64,000 nt of DNA from BOG-1112 sp964611335 (GTDB taxonomy: Bacteria > Bdellovibrionota_B > Oligoflexia > Oligoflexales > Bog-1112). Made by a program: the position numbers and the translations under genes. The first letter of the stretch is position 1, and every line of letters starts with the position of its first letter. The stretch lies in contig CAZSXR010000001.1 in the NCBI GenBank assembly GCA_964611335.1, forward strand, positions 1 through 64,000. The letters run 5' to 3'. Of this stretch, positions 9,220 to 18,586 are shown piece after piece. The notes under the pieces were generated by a model. It was not told the origin of the DNA, did not search any database, and saw only the letters and a program-made list of their open reading frames with translations.

Positions 9220-9239
9220 AAAAACTGAACCGAGTTCAG
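9220..9239 (-). terminator. Terminator after the dps-usp string
   Basis: On the minus strand a 6-bp stem CTGAAC/GTTCAG with loop TCG is followed by five T. It lies about 40 bases past the usp stop. A further possible pairing of CCGAG and CTCGG in 9231-9258 could strengthen it. It also closes the lepA-to-usp gene string. Confidence 0.5.
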
Positions 9240-9277
9240 GAGGTTATCACGCACCTCGGAGGGTATCAAGATAAAAA

Positions 9278-10183
9278 CTAGATGTGGTGGACCCATACAG
9301 GACAGTGAGCATTGCGTACCAGATGTCGTGCGGTGCTCCCTAAAAGGGCTGCTCCTACAGCAGAACTCTTAGTTACTACACAGATGAAATCCACGCGAGC
9401 TTTTTCAGCGTATAGAAGAATGTTTTTTCCAACAGGTCCTATCTCGGGAGCGTTGTCCATAACCAGTTCACAGTTGACGCCCTGTTTTTTTGCCCATTGA
9501 AACCAGATGTCAGCATTCTTTTTTAATTCTTTAGCCATGTCTTCCATATACACATTGTAAAAGGGAGCTTCTGGAAAACTCAAATACAAAGGAGCTGTTT
9601 CCTTGTGATACAAAGTAAGCTTTGCATTGGATCTTAGAGCTACCTGTACGGCATCTTCCAGTCCTTTGCGTGAGCTGCTGAAAAAGTCCGTTGGAAAAAG
9701 AATATGTTTTATGTGATCAGGAATTTCCGTTGTTGGATTGGAAACGATAACAGGAATGGTGCTTTGCAAAAGAAGAGTTTCTGTGAAACTTCCTAGAAAA
9801 AATCTTGGAAGGCCTTTGTTTGCATGACTGTTTGTAAAGATGAATCTGGCATTAGTATTTTTAGCGTATTTGAGAAGCTCCTCACTAGCGCCTCGAAGAG
9901 AACTTGTATTGGCAACAAGAACTGTAGGTTTTTTATGAATGGTAAAAGGGCTAAGCTTCACGATGTCTTGCATCAAATTTTCTGAAGCTCTTTCGTAATT
10001 AACTGCCCATTCAGGATACAATTCATTTTCTATTTGAACCTGACCTGAAGTCAAAACATAAACAGGATCGATTTCAAGATTGAAAACTTCGGTCATGAGT
10101 TTTAAAACTTTAAGACCCTTTATCTGCAATTCTTGTTCTGCGAAGGCATCGATTGCCCAAATTGCCGTTCTTTTATGACTCAT
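9278..10183 (-). CDS. Tandem universal stress protein
   Basis: A 301-aa protein made of two UspA domains. The first (1-150) ends in GSFTETLLLQSTIPVIV and the second (about 160-301) ends in GSTARHLVRNAHCPVWV, the usual ATP-binding end of the fold. The second copy keeps the better nucleotide-binding pattern. It probably acts in the cytoplasm in starvation or oxidative stress. It follows dps by nine bases and is very likely cotranscribed with it. Function beyond stress protection cannot be read from sequence. Confidence 0.85.
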   Translation of the reverse strand: MSHKRTAIWAIDAFAEQELQIKGLKVLKLMTEVFNLEIDPVYVLTSGQVQIENELYPEWAVNYERASENLMQDIVKLSPFTIHKKPTVLVANTSSLRGASEELLKYAKNTNARFIFTNSHANKGLPRFFLGSFTETLLLQSTIPVIVSNPTTEIPDHIKHILFPTDFFSSSRKGLEDAVQVALRSNAKLTLYHKETAPLYLSFPEAPFYNVYMEDMAKELKKNADIWFQWAKKQGVNCELVMDNAPEIGPVGKNILLYAEKARVDFICVVTKSSAVGAALLGSTARHLVRNAHCPVWVHHI

Positions 10184-10192
10184 TTTTTCCTA

Positions 10193-10696
10193 CTACTTTC
10201 TAGAACCTTTGTTGTCTATTAAGTGAGCTTCCAAAAACCAAAGCATCTTATCAGTTGCTCGGGAAATTTCAGTAAATAAATCTGCAGTACCCATATCACC
10301 CGCTTTTGACGTTTCATCAATGGCTTTCCTTATAGTCGTGCAAAACAAAACCAAGGATCTAACGAGAGCCTCTAAATGTTTAACCCCATCAATGAGGTCG
10401 AGATTGTAAGAAGGAAGGCGTGTTCGCCGTACTACAGATTCCAAATTGGCCTCTGCGACCCCTCCGAGTTGCACGATCCTTTCAGCTAGGAGATCGCTCC
10501 AATCGGAAGCTTCGTCATAAAATTTATCGAAAAGTTCATGAAGTTGAAAAAAGGTAAGGCCTTTCACATTCCAATGAGCTTGCTTAGCTTGAATGCCAAG
10601 ATGGATCGCATCGACTAGATTTTCGTTGAGAGTTTTGATGACCTTTTTGCGAATACTATCTTTTAAATCGATCGAAGTAGTACGTGAACGAGACAT
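10193..10696 (-). CDS. dps: Dps, DNA-binding ferritin-like protein
   Basis: A 167-aa mini-ferritin that oxidises and stores iron and protects DNA from hydrogen peroxide. The ferroxidase ligands show the exact Dps spacing: His41, His53, Asp57, Asp68 and Glu72. The N-terminus is basic, which fits DNA binding. TGAGG lies eight bases before the ATG. Between this gene and the cytochrome gene are 36 AT-rich bases with an imperfect inverted repeat (10709-10732), possibly an operator. It is followed closely by the tandem Usp gene. Confidence 0.93.
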   Translation of the reverse strand: MSRSRTTSIDLKDSIRKKVIKTLNENLVDAIHLGIQAKQAHWNVKGLTFFQLHELFDKFYDEASDWSDLLAERIVQLGGVAEANLESVVRRTRLPSYNLDLIDGVKHLEALVRSLVLFCTTIRKAIDETSKAGDMGTADLFTEISRATDKMLWFLEAHLIDNKGSRK

Positions 10697-10732
10697 AAAA
10701 ACCTCAATATAGATATTTGGATATATGTCTAT

Positions 10733-11104
10733 TTATAGTCCCTTTTTTTTCTCAAACAGTAAAGGATTCATGGATCGTGGACCCAGGTTATCCATTCTGT
10801 CTTGAGCGCTTTGTGAGGCTAAAGGTCCTTGAGTTGTCTCTAAATAATCGAGGATTTTTGAACGTAGCTCTTTTGCTAAGGGCCATAGGTTCTGTGTTTT
10901 TTGCATCCATGTAATCTTTTCATCCCACTGCTTTCGCCCCATATGATTCTGAACAATTAAACGTTCGGAATGACAAGCCATACAATTTTGAATAACAAGA
11001 TCGCGATTTTTTCCCTGTGCTAATAGAAAGGGATCTTTGTTTGCATAGAGTTTTTGCAAAATCAGTGTGGAAATAAGAAAGGTGTAAATTTTAAGCATCT
11101 GCAT
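10733..11104 (-). CDS. Small periplasmic cytochrome c, probable electron acceptor of the sulfite dehydrogenase
   Basis: The 123-aa protein has a signal peptide (IYTFLISTLILQKLYA) and one heme c site, CMACH, at Cys41, Cys44 and His45. Its start overlaps the end of the molybdopterin oxidoreductase gene by 14 bases, the arrangement of sorAB-type sulfite dehydrogenases, where the cytochrome takes the electrons. ATG 11098 is an alternative start. A Met ligand is likely in the C-terminal half but is not assigned. The pairing with the upstream gene is inference from overlap. Confidence 0.8.
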   Translation of the reverse strand: MQMLKIYTFLISTLILQKLYANKDPFLLAQGKNRDLVIQNCMACHSERLIVQNHMGRKQWDEKITWMQKTQNLWPLAKELRSKILDYLETTQGPLASQSAQDRMDNLGPRSMNPLLFEKKKGL

Positions 11105-12311
11105 AAAGGGCTATGCGTGGCATGGCGTTGTTGAGATAGCCTTCAGGATTCCAGCCAGGTACCACCATCGGTTGCATAGTTCCTTTTTCATCCGTCGCTC
11201 TTGCCCAAATTTCATAATATCCTTTCGTGGGAAGAGGAAATCGAGCATTCCATCTTTGCCAGGCAAAACGATTGCGAGGTTTTTTCAAATCGGCTTTCAA
11301 CCATGTTTGTCCAAAATTATAACTGACATCGACGCGTTCTATATCTCCATATCCACTCCATGCGAAACCCCGACATTCAAATTGAAAACTTTTATCCCAT
11401 TTCAATCGGTTTCCACTGGGAGGATTTGTGATGATCGATTTGACAGGCATTTCTTCTATAATTTTAAAATCGCTTTCTGAAATTTCAGTACCTGGAGAAA
11501 TCGGATGTGAAGGCATTTTATAAGCCTTACCTGTCATCTTCGTTCCATCGTGCACACAATCACGTATCCACAATCGTTTTAACCATTTCCCACTTGCGGA
11601 AGCAGGGTAACCTGGACAAATCAAACGAGCGGGAAATCCATGCAAGGGAGGCAGCGGCTTTCCATTCATTCCCAAAGCAATTAGTGTCATTTCATCGAGA
11701 GCTTTTTTTATCGGAGCCCCTCTCGAAATAGGGGCTTTGTTGGGATCTCCACTCAAATGAATATCATGTCCGTAATAGCCTACGTAAACCGCAGAAGATT
11801 TCACTTTGACATAATTTAAAAGATCTTTAAGCCGAACTCCTTCCCACAAAGGACAGCCCACTCCACCGTAAGTCCACTGTGTTCCTTCTGCCGTGGGAAA
11901 GTATCCAGCTCTTCCATTCCCTCCGCATTCGATGACAAATTGGTAGCTGTAGCTTTTAAATTTGCTTTTCAAATCTTCCATCGAAAAACTTGTGGGATTT
12001 TCAACTTCACCATCGATAAGCAAACGCCAATCTTTGATGTCGGTTGCATACGCAATGGGAGGAACTATCCCATTGTTGCGAACAAAAAGTTTTTCCGTGG
12101 GAGTTATTTCCTCATCGAGCAGACTTTGAGACGCCTCTATGTTTAAAGGTCTGTCGTTGAGTATGCGCATACTCTCGGACTTACCGAGTTCGGCAAGTGG
12201 AGATTTTTCTGCGAGAAGATTCTTAAATCGAAAAGCAAAGGGAAGCGCTAGGGATGTATATGCGATATTTTTGAGAAATTTTCGACGGTTTGAATCAAAA
12301 AAGTTTTCCAT
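11091..12311 (-). CDS. Molybdopterin sulfite dehydrogenase catalytic subunit (SorA/SoxC-like)
   Basis: A 406-aa enzyme of the sulfite oxidase family. A twin-arginine signal (RRKFLKN, Arg9-Arg10) exports it folded with its cofactor. The molybdenum-ligating cysteine lies in ECGGNGR (Cys129). A Moco-binding domain (about 70-280) is followed by the Ig-like dimerisation domain (about 290-400). It probably oxidises sulfite to sulfate in the periplasm and passes electrons to the overlapping cytochrome. There is no heme b5 domain, as in bacterial SorA. GAGGAG overlaps the lepA stop and is about 20 bases from the ATG, so translation may be coupled to lepA. Other substrates, such as sulfoxides, cannot be excluded. 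Confidence 0.85.
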   Translation of the reverse strand: MENFFDSNRRKFLKNIAYTSLALPFAFRFKNLLAEKSPLAELGKSESMRILNDRPLNIEASQSLLDEEITPTEKLFVRNNGIVPPIAYATDIKDWRLLIDGEVENPTSFSMEDLKSKFKSYSYQFVIECGGNGRAGYFPTAEGTQWTYGGVGCPLWEGVRLKDLLNYVKVKSSAVYVGYYGHDIHLSGDPNKAPISRGAPIKKALDEMTLIALGMNGKPLPPLHGFPARLICPGYPASASGKWLKRLWIRDCVHDGTKMTGKAYKMPSHPISPGTEISESDFKIIEEMPVKSIITNPPSGNRLKWDKSFQFECRGFAWSGYGDIERVDVSYNFGQTWLKADLKKPRNRFAWQRWNARFPLPTKGYYEIWARATDEKGTMQPMVVPGWNPEGYLNNAMPRIALYADA

Positions 12312-12332
12312 AGAAGAACTATGAAAAACTTT

Positions 12333-14138
12333 TTACTCCTCGTCAAGACTCAGAATTGAGAGGAAAGCTTTTTGTGGGATTTCGACGTTGCCAACAGATT
12401 TCATGCGTTTCTTACCTTCTTTTTGTTTCTCAAGAAGTTTGCGTTTACGAGAGATGTCACCACCATAACATTTTGCAGTTACATCTTTGCGTAAGGCAGA
12501 AAGCGTTTCGCGTGCGATCACTTTGCTTCCGATTGCAGCTTGGATAGCAATTTGAAACATATGACGATCCATAGTGTCTTTCAGTTTTTTACATAAAGCG
12601 CGCCCCTTGTAAAAGGCGTGAGAGCGGTGAACTATGCAAGCAAGTGCGTCAATAGGTTCCGCGTTTACCATAATATCGAGCTTTACGAGATCGCCTGGTC
12701 TGTAGTCGATCATTTCGTAATCCATCGATGCATAACCACGACTCAAACTTTTCAAGCGATCATGAAAATCGAAAATCATTTCACTCATGGGGATCTCATA
12801 TTTAATGATCACTCGCTTTTGTGAAGTATATTCTATAGCTTTTTGCTCACCTCTGCGTTCTTGCAAGAGTTTTAAAATAACACCTATATACTCTTCGGGT
12901 GTGTGAATACTCAAAAGTGCATAGGGCTCTTCGATGCGATCTATAACAGAAGGGTTTGGAAGTTTTGCAGGATTGTCCACAACGATCATGGGGCCTCTTT
13001 GAGGGTAAACATGATAGGCTACGGAAGGTGCAGTAAAAATAAGATTGAGTTTGTATTCTCTCTCAAGTCGTTCTTGCACTATATCCATGTGCAATAAACC
13101 TAAAAACCCTGCTCTAAAACCAAAACCCAATGCGTTTGAGCTTTCTACTTCTGTAGATAAGCTTGCATCATTGAGTTTCAATTTTTCAACGGATTCTTTG
13201 AGTAACAAATATTCGCTCGCATCGATCGGAAAAATTCCACCGAATACCATTTGTTTTGCACTTTCAAATCCTGGAAGTGCTTCCTTCGAGGGATTTGCAG
13301 CGTCAGTGATAGTGTCACCTACACGCATATCCGAAATCGTCTTGATCGAACCTGTGACAAATCCTACTTCGCCACTCGTTAGAGTTTGAACATCGACAGG
13401 TTTCGGATTTAATTTTCCTAGTTTCAAAATTTCAAAAGTCTTTTCAGTCGACATCATCATAACGTTGTTATGAAGTTTCATTTGACCTGATACAATTCGG
13501 CACAAAGATACAGCGCCTAGGTAAGGATCAAACCAACTGTCAAAAATGAGCGCGCGGAGTGTTTCATGGTTTCTGTCAGTTGGTGGAGGGATTCTCTCGA
13601 CCACAGCTGTAAGTATGTCTTCAATTCCTAAACCTGTTTTGGCGCTTGCAGGAATGGCATCGGCTGCAGAAATTGCCAGTTCTTCTTCAATGTCAACTTT
13701 TACTCGCTCAATGTCTGCGCTCGGTAAGTCAATTTTATTCAGAATAGGTATGAGAACTAAATTGCATTTTAAAGCTAAGTTTACGTTTGCAATCGTTTGA
13801 GCTTCTACACCTTGAGAAGCATCGACGACAACGAGGGCGCCTTCGCATGCTGCAAGACTTCTCGAAACCTCATAACTGAAGTCCACGTGCCCTGGGGTGT
13901 CAATAAGATTGAGCTGATACGTTTTCCCATCCGTGTGTTTGTAGTTCATAGTTGCTGTTTGAGCTTTGATCGTAATCCCACGTTCACGCTCAATATCCAT
14001 GCTGTCGAGAACCTGAGAGCGCATTTCTCGATTTGAAACGGTTCCCGTCACTTCAAGTAGGCGGTCTGCTAAAGTGGATTTTCCATGGTCTATATGGGCG
14101 ATAATGCAGAAATTTCGAATTAATTTAGTATCTTGCAC
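12333..14138 (-). CDS. lepA: LepA (EF-4), ribosome-associated GTPase
   Basis: A 601-aa translation GTPase of usual length. G motifs are AHIDHGKST (about 14-22), DTPGHVDF and NKIDLP (about 133-138). Domains II, III, V and the LepA-specific C-terminal domain follow, ending in the basic KRKLLEKQKEGKKRMK region. It acts in back-translocation or 30S assembly. The start is GTG, eight bases after AAGG. In many bacteria lepA is followed by lepB; here a sulfite dehydrogenase follows after 21 bases. Confidence 0.96.
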   Translation of the reverse strand: MQDTKLIRNFCIIAHIDHGKSTLADRLLEVTGTVSNREMRSQVLDSMDIERERGITIKAQTATMNYKHTDGKTYQLNLIDTPGHVDFSYEVSRSLAACEGALVVVDASQGVEAQTIANVNLALKCNLVLIPILNKIDLPSADIERVKVDIEEELAISAADAIPASAKTGLGIEDILTAVVERIPPPTDRNHETLRALIFDSWFDPYLGAVSLCRIVSGQMKLHNNVMMMSTEKTFEILKLGKLNPKPVDVQTLTSGEVGFVTGSIKTISDMRVGDTITDAANPSKEALPGFESAKQMVFGGIFPIDASEYLLLKESVEKLKLNDASLSTEVESSNALGFGFRAGFLGLLHMDIVQERLEREYKLNLIFTAPSVAYHVYPQRGPMIVVDNPAKLPNPSVIDRIEEPYALLSIHTPEEYIGVILKLLQERRGEQKAIEYTSQKRVIIKYEIPMSEMIFDFHDRLKSLSRGYASMDYEMIDYRPGDLVKLDIMVNAEPIDALACIVHRSHAFYKGRALCKKLKDTMDRHMFQIAIQAAIGSKVIARETLSALRKDVTAKCYGGDISRKRKLLEKQKEGKKRMKSVGNVEIPQKAFLSILSLDEE

Positions 14139-14200
14139 TTGATTTTACCTTAAAGAACAGTTGCTCGCGATCGCGCCTAAAAGTGGATTTTTGTAGGCAA

Positions 14201-14650
14201 TTAGAGTTCTACCACATGTGAGGGGATTTTTTTCTCGGAATTTAAGATGAGTTGGGCTCTTTCTGCAGAAACGCGGGAAGTGTAGACTCCCTGGCGGATA
14301 TGAAAAACAACTTTGCCGCCCTCTTTAGAGGGTGTGTAAAAAGCATCAATTCCGTATCTATGGAATTTATCGAGAGATTTGCGAATGCAATCCGTGTCTT
14401 TGCACATTGCAAGTTCCAGAGTGAATTCCCTTTGTTGGGCTGTGTTCGAGGATTCCTCCTCAAAAATAGGGTAATTCCCTACAGAATTATAAGGCAGAGG
14501 CTCTGGTCTTTCTTCAGAAACGGAGTTAGAACGTGTTATAGAAAAAAACTGAGGCCCCTTTGAAAGCAGACTAAAAGTAGTAAAGCTCACTGCGGCGGCC
14601 CCCAGAACGAGGAGGGTTCCTTTAAAAAGGGATGAAACAGTTTGCTTCAT
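14201..14650 (-). CDS. Membrane-anchored SPOR-like protein
   Basis: A 149-aa protein with one N-terminal membrane helix (about 9-30), a polar linker (about 35-70) and a C-terminal domain (75-149) with the layout of SPOR peptidoglycan-binding domains: a first strand EFTLELAMC, a helix, then FHIRQGVYTSRVSAERAQLIL. SPOR proteins bind denuded glycan strands at the division septum. Two cysteines (CKDTDC) in the domain could form a disulfide. The match is by pattern only. It lies upstream of lepA on the same strand and is divergent to the UvrA gene. Confidence 0.6.
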   Translation of the reverse strand: MKQTVSSLFKGTLLVLGAAAVSFTTFSLLSKGPQFFSITRSNSVSEERPEPLPYNSVGNYPIFEEESSNTAQQREFTLELAMCKDTDCIRKSLDKFHRYGIDAFYTPSKEGGKVVFHIRQGVYTSRVSAERAQLILNSEKKIPSHVVEL

Positions 14651-14717
14651 AGAAACTCCGTTAATGTATGGTCTCCATGTATTATAAACTTCATGGACTT
14701 ATAAAGGAAACAGTCGT

Positions 14718-17444
14718 TTGGAAAAGAATCAGAACATTTCGCTTCTTAAAGTTTCGACAAACAATTTGAAAGAGATCAATGTTCATTTTCCCCTGAACAA
14801 GGTGACTGTTGTCAGTGGTGTTTCAGGTTCAGGAAAAAGTTCGCTTGTTTTCGATACGCTTTACGCGGAGGCTTATCGCAGATTTGTAGAATCTCTCTCT
14901 AGTTTTGCCCGACAGTATTTGAAAACACTACCCAAACCTAAGTTGGAGAGCGTAAGCAATCTTCCACCTGCAGTGGCAGTAAGACAAGGACGCTCCCCTG
15001 CAAATCAAAGATCTACAGTAGGAACTCTTACAGAGTTGACCCATCTTATTCAGACACTTTTTATGCATCTTGCAAATGTTTATTGTTATAAATGTGGAGA
15101 AAAAGTAGAGAAACATCATTCCAAATCTATAGTCGAAGCGCTCACTAAAGAAATTACGTCAAAAATCTCTTTGACTCTTATGGCTCCACTGAAAACTTGG
15201 GTAGGTTTAAAAAGTCTTGCTTTGAAAAAACAATTGCAAGAGCAAGGTTTTGTCCGTGTGAGTTTGAACGGTGAAATTTTCTTGCTCGAAGATATAGATG
15301 TTAAGAACCTTTGTGAATATTCGGTTGTTGTTGATCGTTTTATCTTTCCTTCCGAAGAAAAGAATCGAATTTTTGAAGCGGTCGATCTTGCTTTGAAAGT
15401 AGGTAGAGGGACATGTATTGCAAGTTTTGACTCTAAGGAGTTGAAATTTTCAAACATACTCGAATGTATGACCTGTCATATTGCTTATCCCCCACCTTCC
15501 ATGGCTTTGTTTTCTTTTAATCACCCTTTGGGAGCCTGTGATACCTGTCACGGATATGGAAGAACTGCCAATTTAGACTGGGATAAAATTATCCCTGATA
15601 AAAATTCTTCAATTGCGGATGAAGGCATTGCTGCTTTGAATTTCGGATCTCATGAGGAGTATTACAAAGAGATTCGTAAAAGTGCCAAAACAGTCCGTAT
15701 GGATCTTAAAAAACCTTTTAAAGATTACTCAGAAAAAGAGTGGAAGTGGTTGCGTTTAGGATCAGGTGAAGATTTTGGTGGGATGAAAGCTTATTTTGAT
15801 TGGTTGGATTCCAAGAAATATAAAGCGCACTATCGTATTCATTCTGCACGATTTACAAAATATGAGACTTGTACAGTTTGTGCAGGTCGTCGATATTGCC
15901 GTGATGCATTGACCTATAAAATCGAAGGTAAAAGTATTGCAGATGTTCATGAAATGGCTGTTAAGCATTTCATGCAATGGATAAAAGATTTTACAAAACA
16001 AAGTGGGAAAAAAGAAAATGCAGACATGGGTCTTTCAGAAGCTTTGGAAGAAATCGAAAGTCGTATTCGTTATCTCATGAAGGTTGGTTTGGGCTATTTG
16101 AATTTGAATAGGGTAAGTAATTCTTTATCTGGTGGAGAATTGCAAAGAATCCATATGGCAAGTTGTATAGGTAGTTCCTTGACAGACACCCTTTATTGTC
16201 TGGATGAACCTACTGCAGGTTTGCATGCAAGAGATAGTAAGAACCTTCTGGAAGTGATTTTGGAACTGAGAGATCAAGGCAATACGGTTGTAGTTGTCGA
16301 GCACGATAAACAGGTTATGCAAGGTGCAGATCGTTTGATAGAAATAGGGCCTAGCTCAGGGCATAGAGGTGGAGAAATTGTCTTTGAAGGCAAAGGATCT
16401 TTGCCTTCTGAAAATATAATATATGAAAAGAAGAAAAGAACATTTGATAGTTTTATTCAGATAGAAGGTGTGACAACTCACAATTTAAAGGGCATTTCAG
16501 TCCAATTTCCAATAGGAGCTTTGAGTGTTGTTTGTGGGGTGAGTGGTAGTGGAAAAACCAGTCTTGTCCAACATACATTGTTTCCCATGATGGAAGATAC
16601 GCTTGCTGGCAGAAATCTCATGAACTATGCAGCAAAAAGTATTGGACCTAGAGAAATTTTTAAAACTTTAAGTAGAGTTTTATTTATAGATCAAAAAAAT
16701 CTTGCTCGAAGCAGTCGTTCGAATATTGCAACTTACTTGGGAATATTTGATTCCATTCGAAAACTTTTTGCACAGCAAGATAAAGCGAAAGAGAAGAAAC
16801 TTAGTGCTGGTTCTTTCAGTTTTAACGTTCCTGGAGGTCGTTGCGAAACATGTAAGGGATTGGGAACTGTAGAAGAAGATCTTTCTTTTCTAGGAGAAGT
16901 CGAAGTGACGTGTCCACAATGTGATGGCAAACGTTTCTCGTCTGAAGTCCTGTCCGTGAAAATTCGGGAGAAAAATCTTCTTGATGTTCTTTCTTTAACT
17001 GCACAGCAAGCTTACGAAGTTTTTTATGATCAACAGGATATTAGAAAAGTTCTGGCTCCTGTCTTGGATTTAGGACTGGGTTATCTCACCTTGGGGCAAG
17101 CTACGAATTCTTTTTCAGGAGGTGAAGCCCAAAGGTTGAAGTTGTTGAGCCTTTTGAAAGAAAGTTCTGCTTCGAAATCTATGCTTTTGATTTTTGATGA
17201 ACCAACTACGGGATTGTCCGACAGAGATGTGTACAACTTATGGAAACATCTTGATTTTTTAACACAAAAAGGACATACAGTTATAGTTATTGAACATCAT
17301 CTCGATATGATTCGACACGCAGATTGGTTGGTTGAAATAGGACCGGATGCAGCAGATCTTGGGGGACAACTTGTCTATCAGGGACCACCGGAAGCTATAG
17401 CTTCTTCCTCTCTATCAAAGACGGCTCCGTTTTTAAAATCGTAA
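14718..17444 (+). CDS. Divergent UvrA-family ABC ATPase
   Basis: The 908-aa protein has the full UvrA layout. It holds Walker A GVSGSGKSS (34-42), zinc-finger pairs CYKC, CMTC...CDTC and CETC...CPQC, signature LSGGELQRI, the second Walker A GVSGSGKTS and the second signature FSGGEAQRLKL. It damage-scans DNA for nucleotide excision repair with UvrB. It departs from typical UvrA at the segment after the first Walker A (VRQGRS instead of IDQK) and is about 30 residues short. It may be a second, UvrA2-like copy. The start is TTG with AAGGA nine bases upstream. It heads a string with dnaJ and two methyltransferases. Confidence 0.85.
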   Translation: MEKNQNISLLKVSTNNLKEINVHFPLNKVTVVSGVSGSGKSSLVFDTLYAEAYRRFVESLSSFARQYLKTLPKPKLESVSNLPPAVAVRQGRSPANQRSTVGTLTELTHLIQTLFMHLANVYCYKCGEKVEKHHSKSIVEALTKEITSKISLTLMAPLKTWVGLKSLALKKQLQEQGFVRVSLNGEIFLLEDIDVKNLCEYSVVVDRFIFPSEEKNRIFEAVDLALKVGRGTCIASFDSKELKFSNILECMTCHIAYPPPSMALFSFNHPLGACDTCHGYGRTANLDWDKIIPDKNSSIADEGIAALNFGSHEEYYKEIRKSAKTVRMDLKKPFKDYSEKEWKWLRLGSGEDFGGMKAYFDWLDSKKYKAHYRIHSARFTKYETCTVCAGRRYCRDALTYKIEGKSIADVHEMAVKHFMQWIKDFTKQSGKKENADMGLSEALEEIESRIRYLMKVGLGYLNLNRVSNSLSGGELQRIHMASCIGSSLTDTLYCLDEPTAGLHARDSKNLLEVILELRDQGNTVVVVEHDKQVMQGADRLIEIGPSSGHRGGEIVFEGKGSLPSENIIYEKKKRTFDSFIQIEGVTTHNLKGISVQFPIGALSVVCGVSGSGKTSLVQHTLFPMMEDTLAGRNLMNYAAKSIGPREIFKTLSRVLFIDQKNLARSSRSNIATYLGIFDSIRKLFAQQDKAKEKKLSAGSFSFNVPGGRCETCKGLGTVEEDLSFLGEVEVTCPQCDGKRFSSEVLSVKIREKNLLDVLSLTAQQAYEVFYDQQDIRKVLAPVLDLGLGYLTLGQATNSFSGGEAQRLKLLSLLKESSASKSMLLIFDEPTTGLSDRDVYNLWKHLDFLTQKGHTVIVIEHHLDMIRHADWLVEIGPDAADLGGQLVYQGPPEAIASSSLSKTAPFLKS

Positions 17445-17460
17445 AAGTATTAAGGGTGTC

Positions 17461-18570
17461 ATGGCTAAGCAAGATTATTATGAACTATTAAAAGTCAGTC
17501 GCAGCGCAAGTGCAGATGAAATCAAAGCTGCGTATAGAAAAAGCGCATTGCAGCATCATCCGGATCGCAATCCTGATGATCCCCACGCAGAGGAAAAATT
17601 TAAAGCTGTAAGTGAAGCTTACGAGGTTTTAAGTGATCAGAAAAAGCGTGAAATCTACGATCGTTTTGGTCATGAAGGTTTGTCGGGACGTGGTTACAGT
17701 GGACCAGGAAGTGCCGAAGATATTTTTTCATCTTTTGGAAGTATCTTTGAAGATTTTTTTGGTTTTGGTGGCTCCAGTTCTCGTGGAAGTCAATCTCGTG
17801 CACGACGTGGATCTGATCTGCAGTATGAATTGGAAATTGAATTTGAGGAAGCGATCTTCGGTGTTGAAAAAGAAATTTCCTTTCAACGTCAGAGTGAATG
17901 CAAAACCTGTAGCGGTAGTGGATCAAAGCCTGGGACAAAAGCTACACAATGTAAGACGTGCGGTGGCCATGGACAAGTTCGACGTAGTCAGGGTTTCTTC
18001 AGTATTGCAGTGAATTGCCCTACGTGTCATGGGGAAGGGCAGGTCATTGAAGATCCGTGTGCGAAATGTAAAGGACGCGGAAGTGTATCGGAAAAGAAAA
18101 AATTGAATGTAAAAGTTCCAGCTGGAGTTGACAGTGGACTTCGATTGAGAGTGACAGGTGAAGGGGAATCGGGAAGTTTTGGTGGCCCCGCTGGTGATTT
18201 GTATGTTGTTCTTCATGTAAAAGAGAGCAAAATTTTTGAGAGAGATGGTTTTGATGTTATTCTCAACCAGGAGATCTCTATAGTACTTGCTACGTTAGGT
18301 GGGGAGATTGAAATACCCCTTCTCAAGGGTGAAACAAAAACAATCACGGTTCCTCCTGGGACTCAACATGGTGATAAAATTCCTTTCACAGGTGAAGGCG
18401 TTCCTCATATTCGCGGAGTAGGGAAAGGGAGTTTCGTTGTAGAGTTCTCAGTAAAAGTTCCAAAACATCTTAATAAACACCAACGAGAACTTCTTATTAA
18501 ATTTGCAGAGTCTTTTGAAGATTCAAAATCAAAAAAAGGAAGTGGTGGATTTTTCAACCGCATCTTTTAA
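17461..18570 (+). CDS. dnaJ: DnaJ, Hsp40 co-chaperone
   Basis: A 369-aa type I DnaJ. It has the J domain with HPD (about 36-38), a Gly/Phe-rich linker (about 75-110), four CxxCxGxG zinc repeats (about 147-210) and the substrate-binding C-terminal domains. It delivers unfolded clients to DnaK and stimulates its ATPase. The usual neighbours dnaK and grpE are absent; it lies 16 bases after the UvrA-like gene and 16 before a methyltransferase gene. No HrcA/CIRCE element is visible upstream. Confidence 0.94.
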   Translation: MAKQDYYELLKVSRSASADEIKAAYRKSALQHHPDRNPDDPHAEEKFKAVSEAYEVLSDQKKREIYDRFGHEGLSGRGYSGPGSAEDIFSSFGSIFEDFFGFGGSSSRGSQSRARRGSDLQYELEIEFEEAIFGVEKEISFQRQSECKTCSGSGSKPGTKATQCKTCGGHGQVRRSQGFFSIAVNCPTCHGEGQVIEDPCAKCKGRGSVSEKKKLNVKVPAGVDSGLRLRVTGEGESGSFGGPAGDLYVVLHVKESKIFERDGFDVILNQEISIVLATLGGEIEIPLLKGETKTITVPPGTQHGDKIPFTGEGVPHIRGVGKGSFVVEFSVKVPKHLNKHQRELLIKFAESFEDSKSKKGSGGFFNRIF

Positions 18571-18586
18571 TTAGCAAAGAGAATTT

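Noticed and set aside
12339..14036. Several plus-strand frames opposite lepA
   Set aside because: Shadows of the strongly conserved lepA reading frame.
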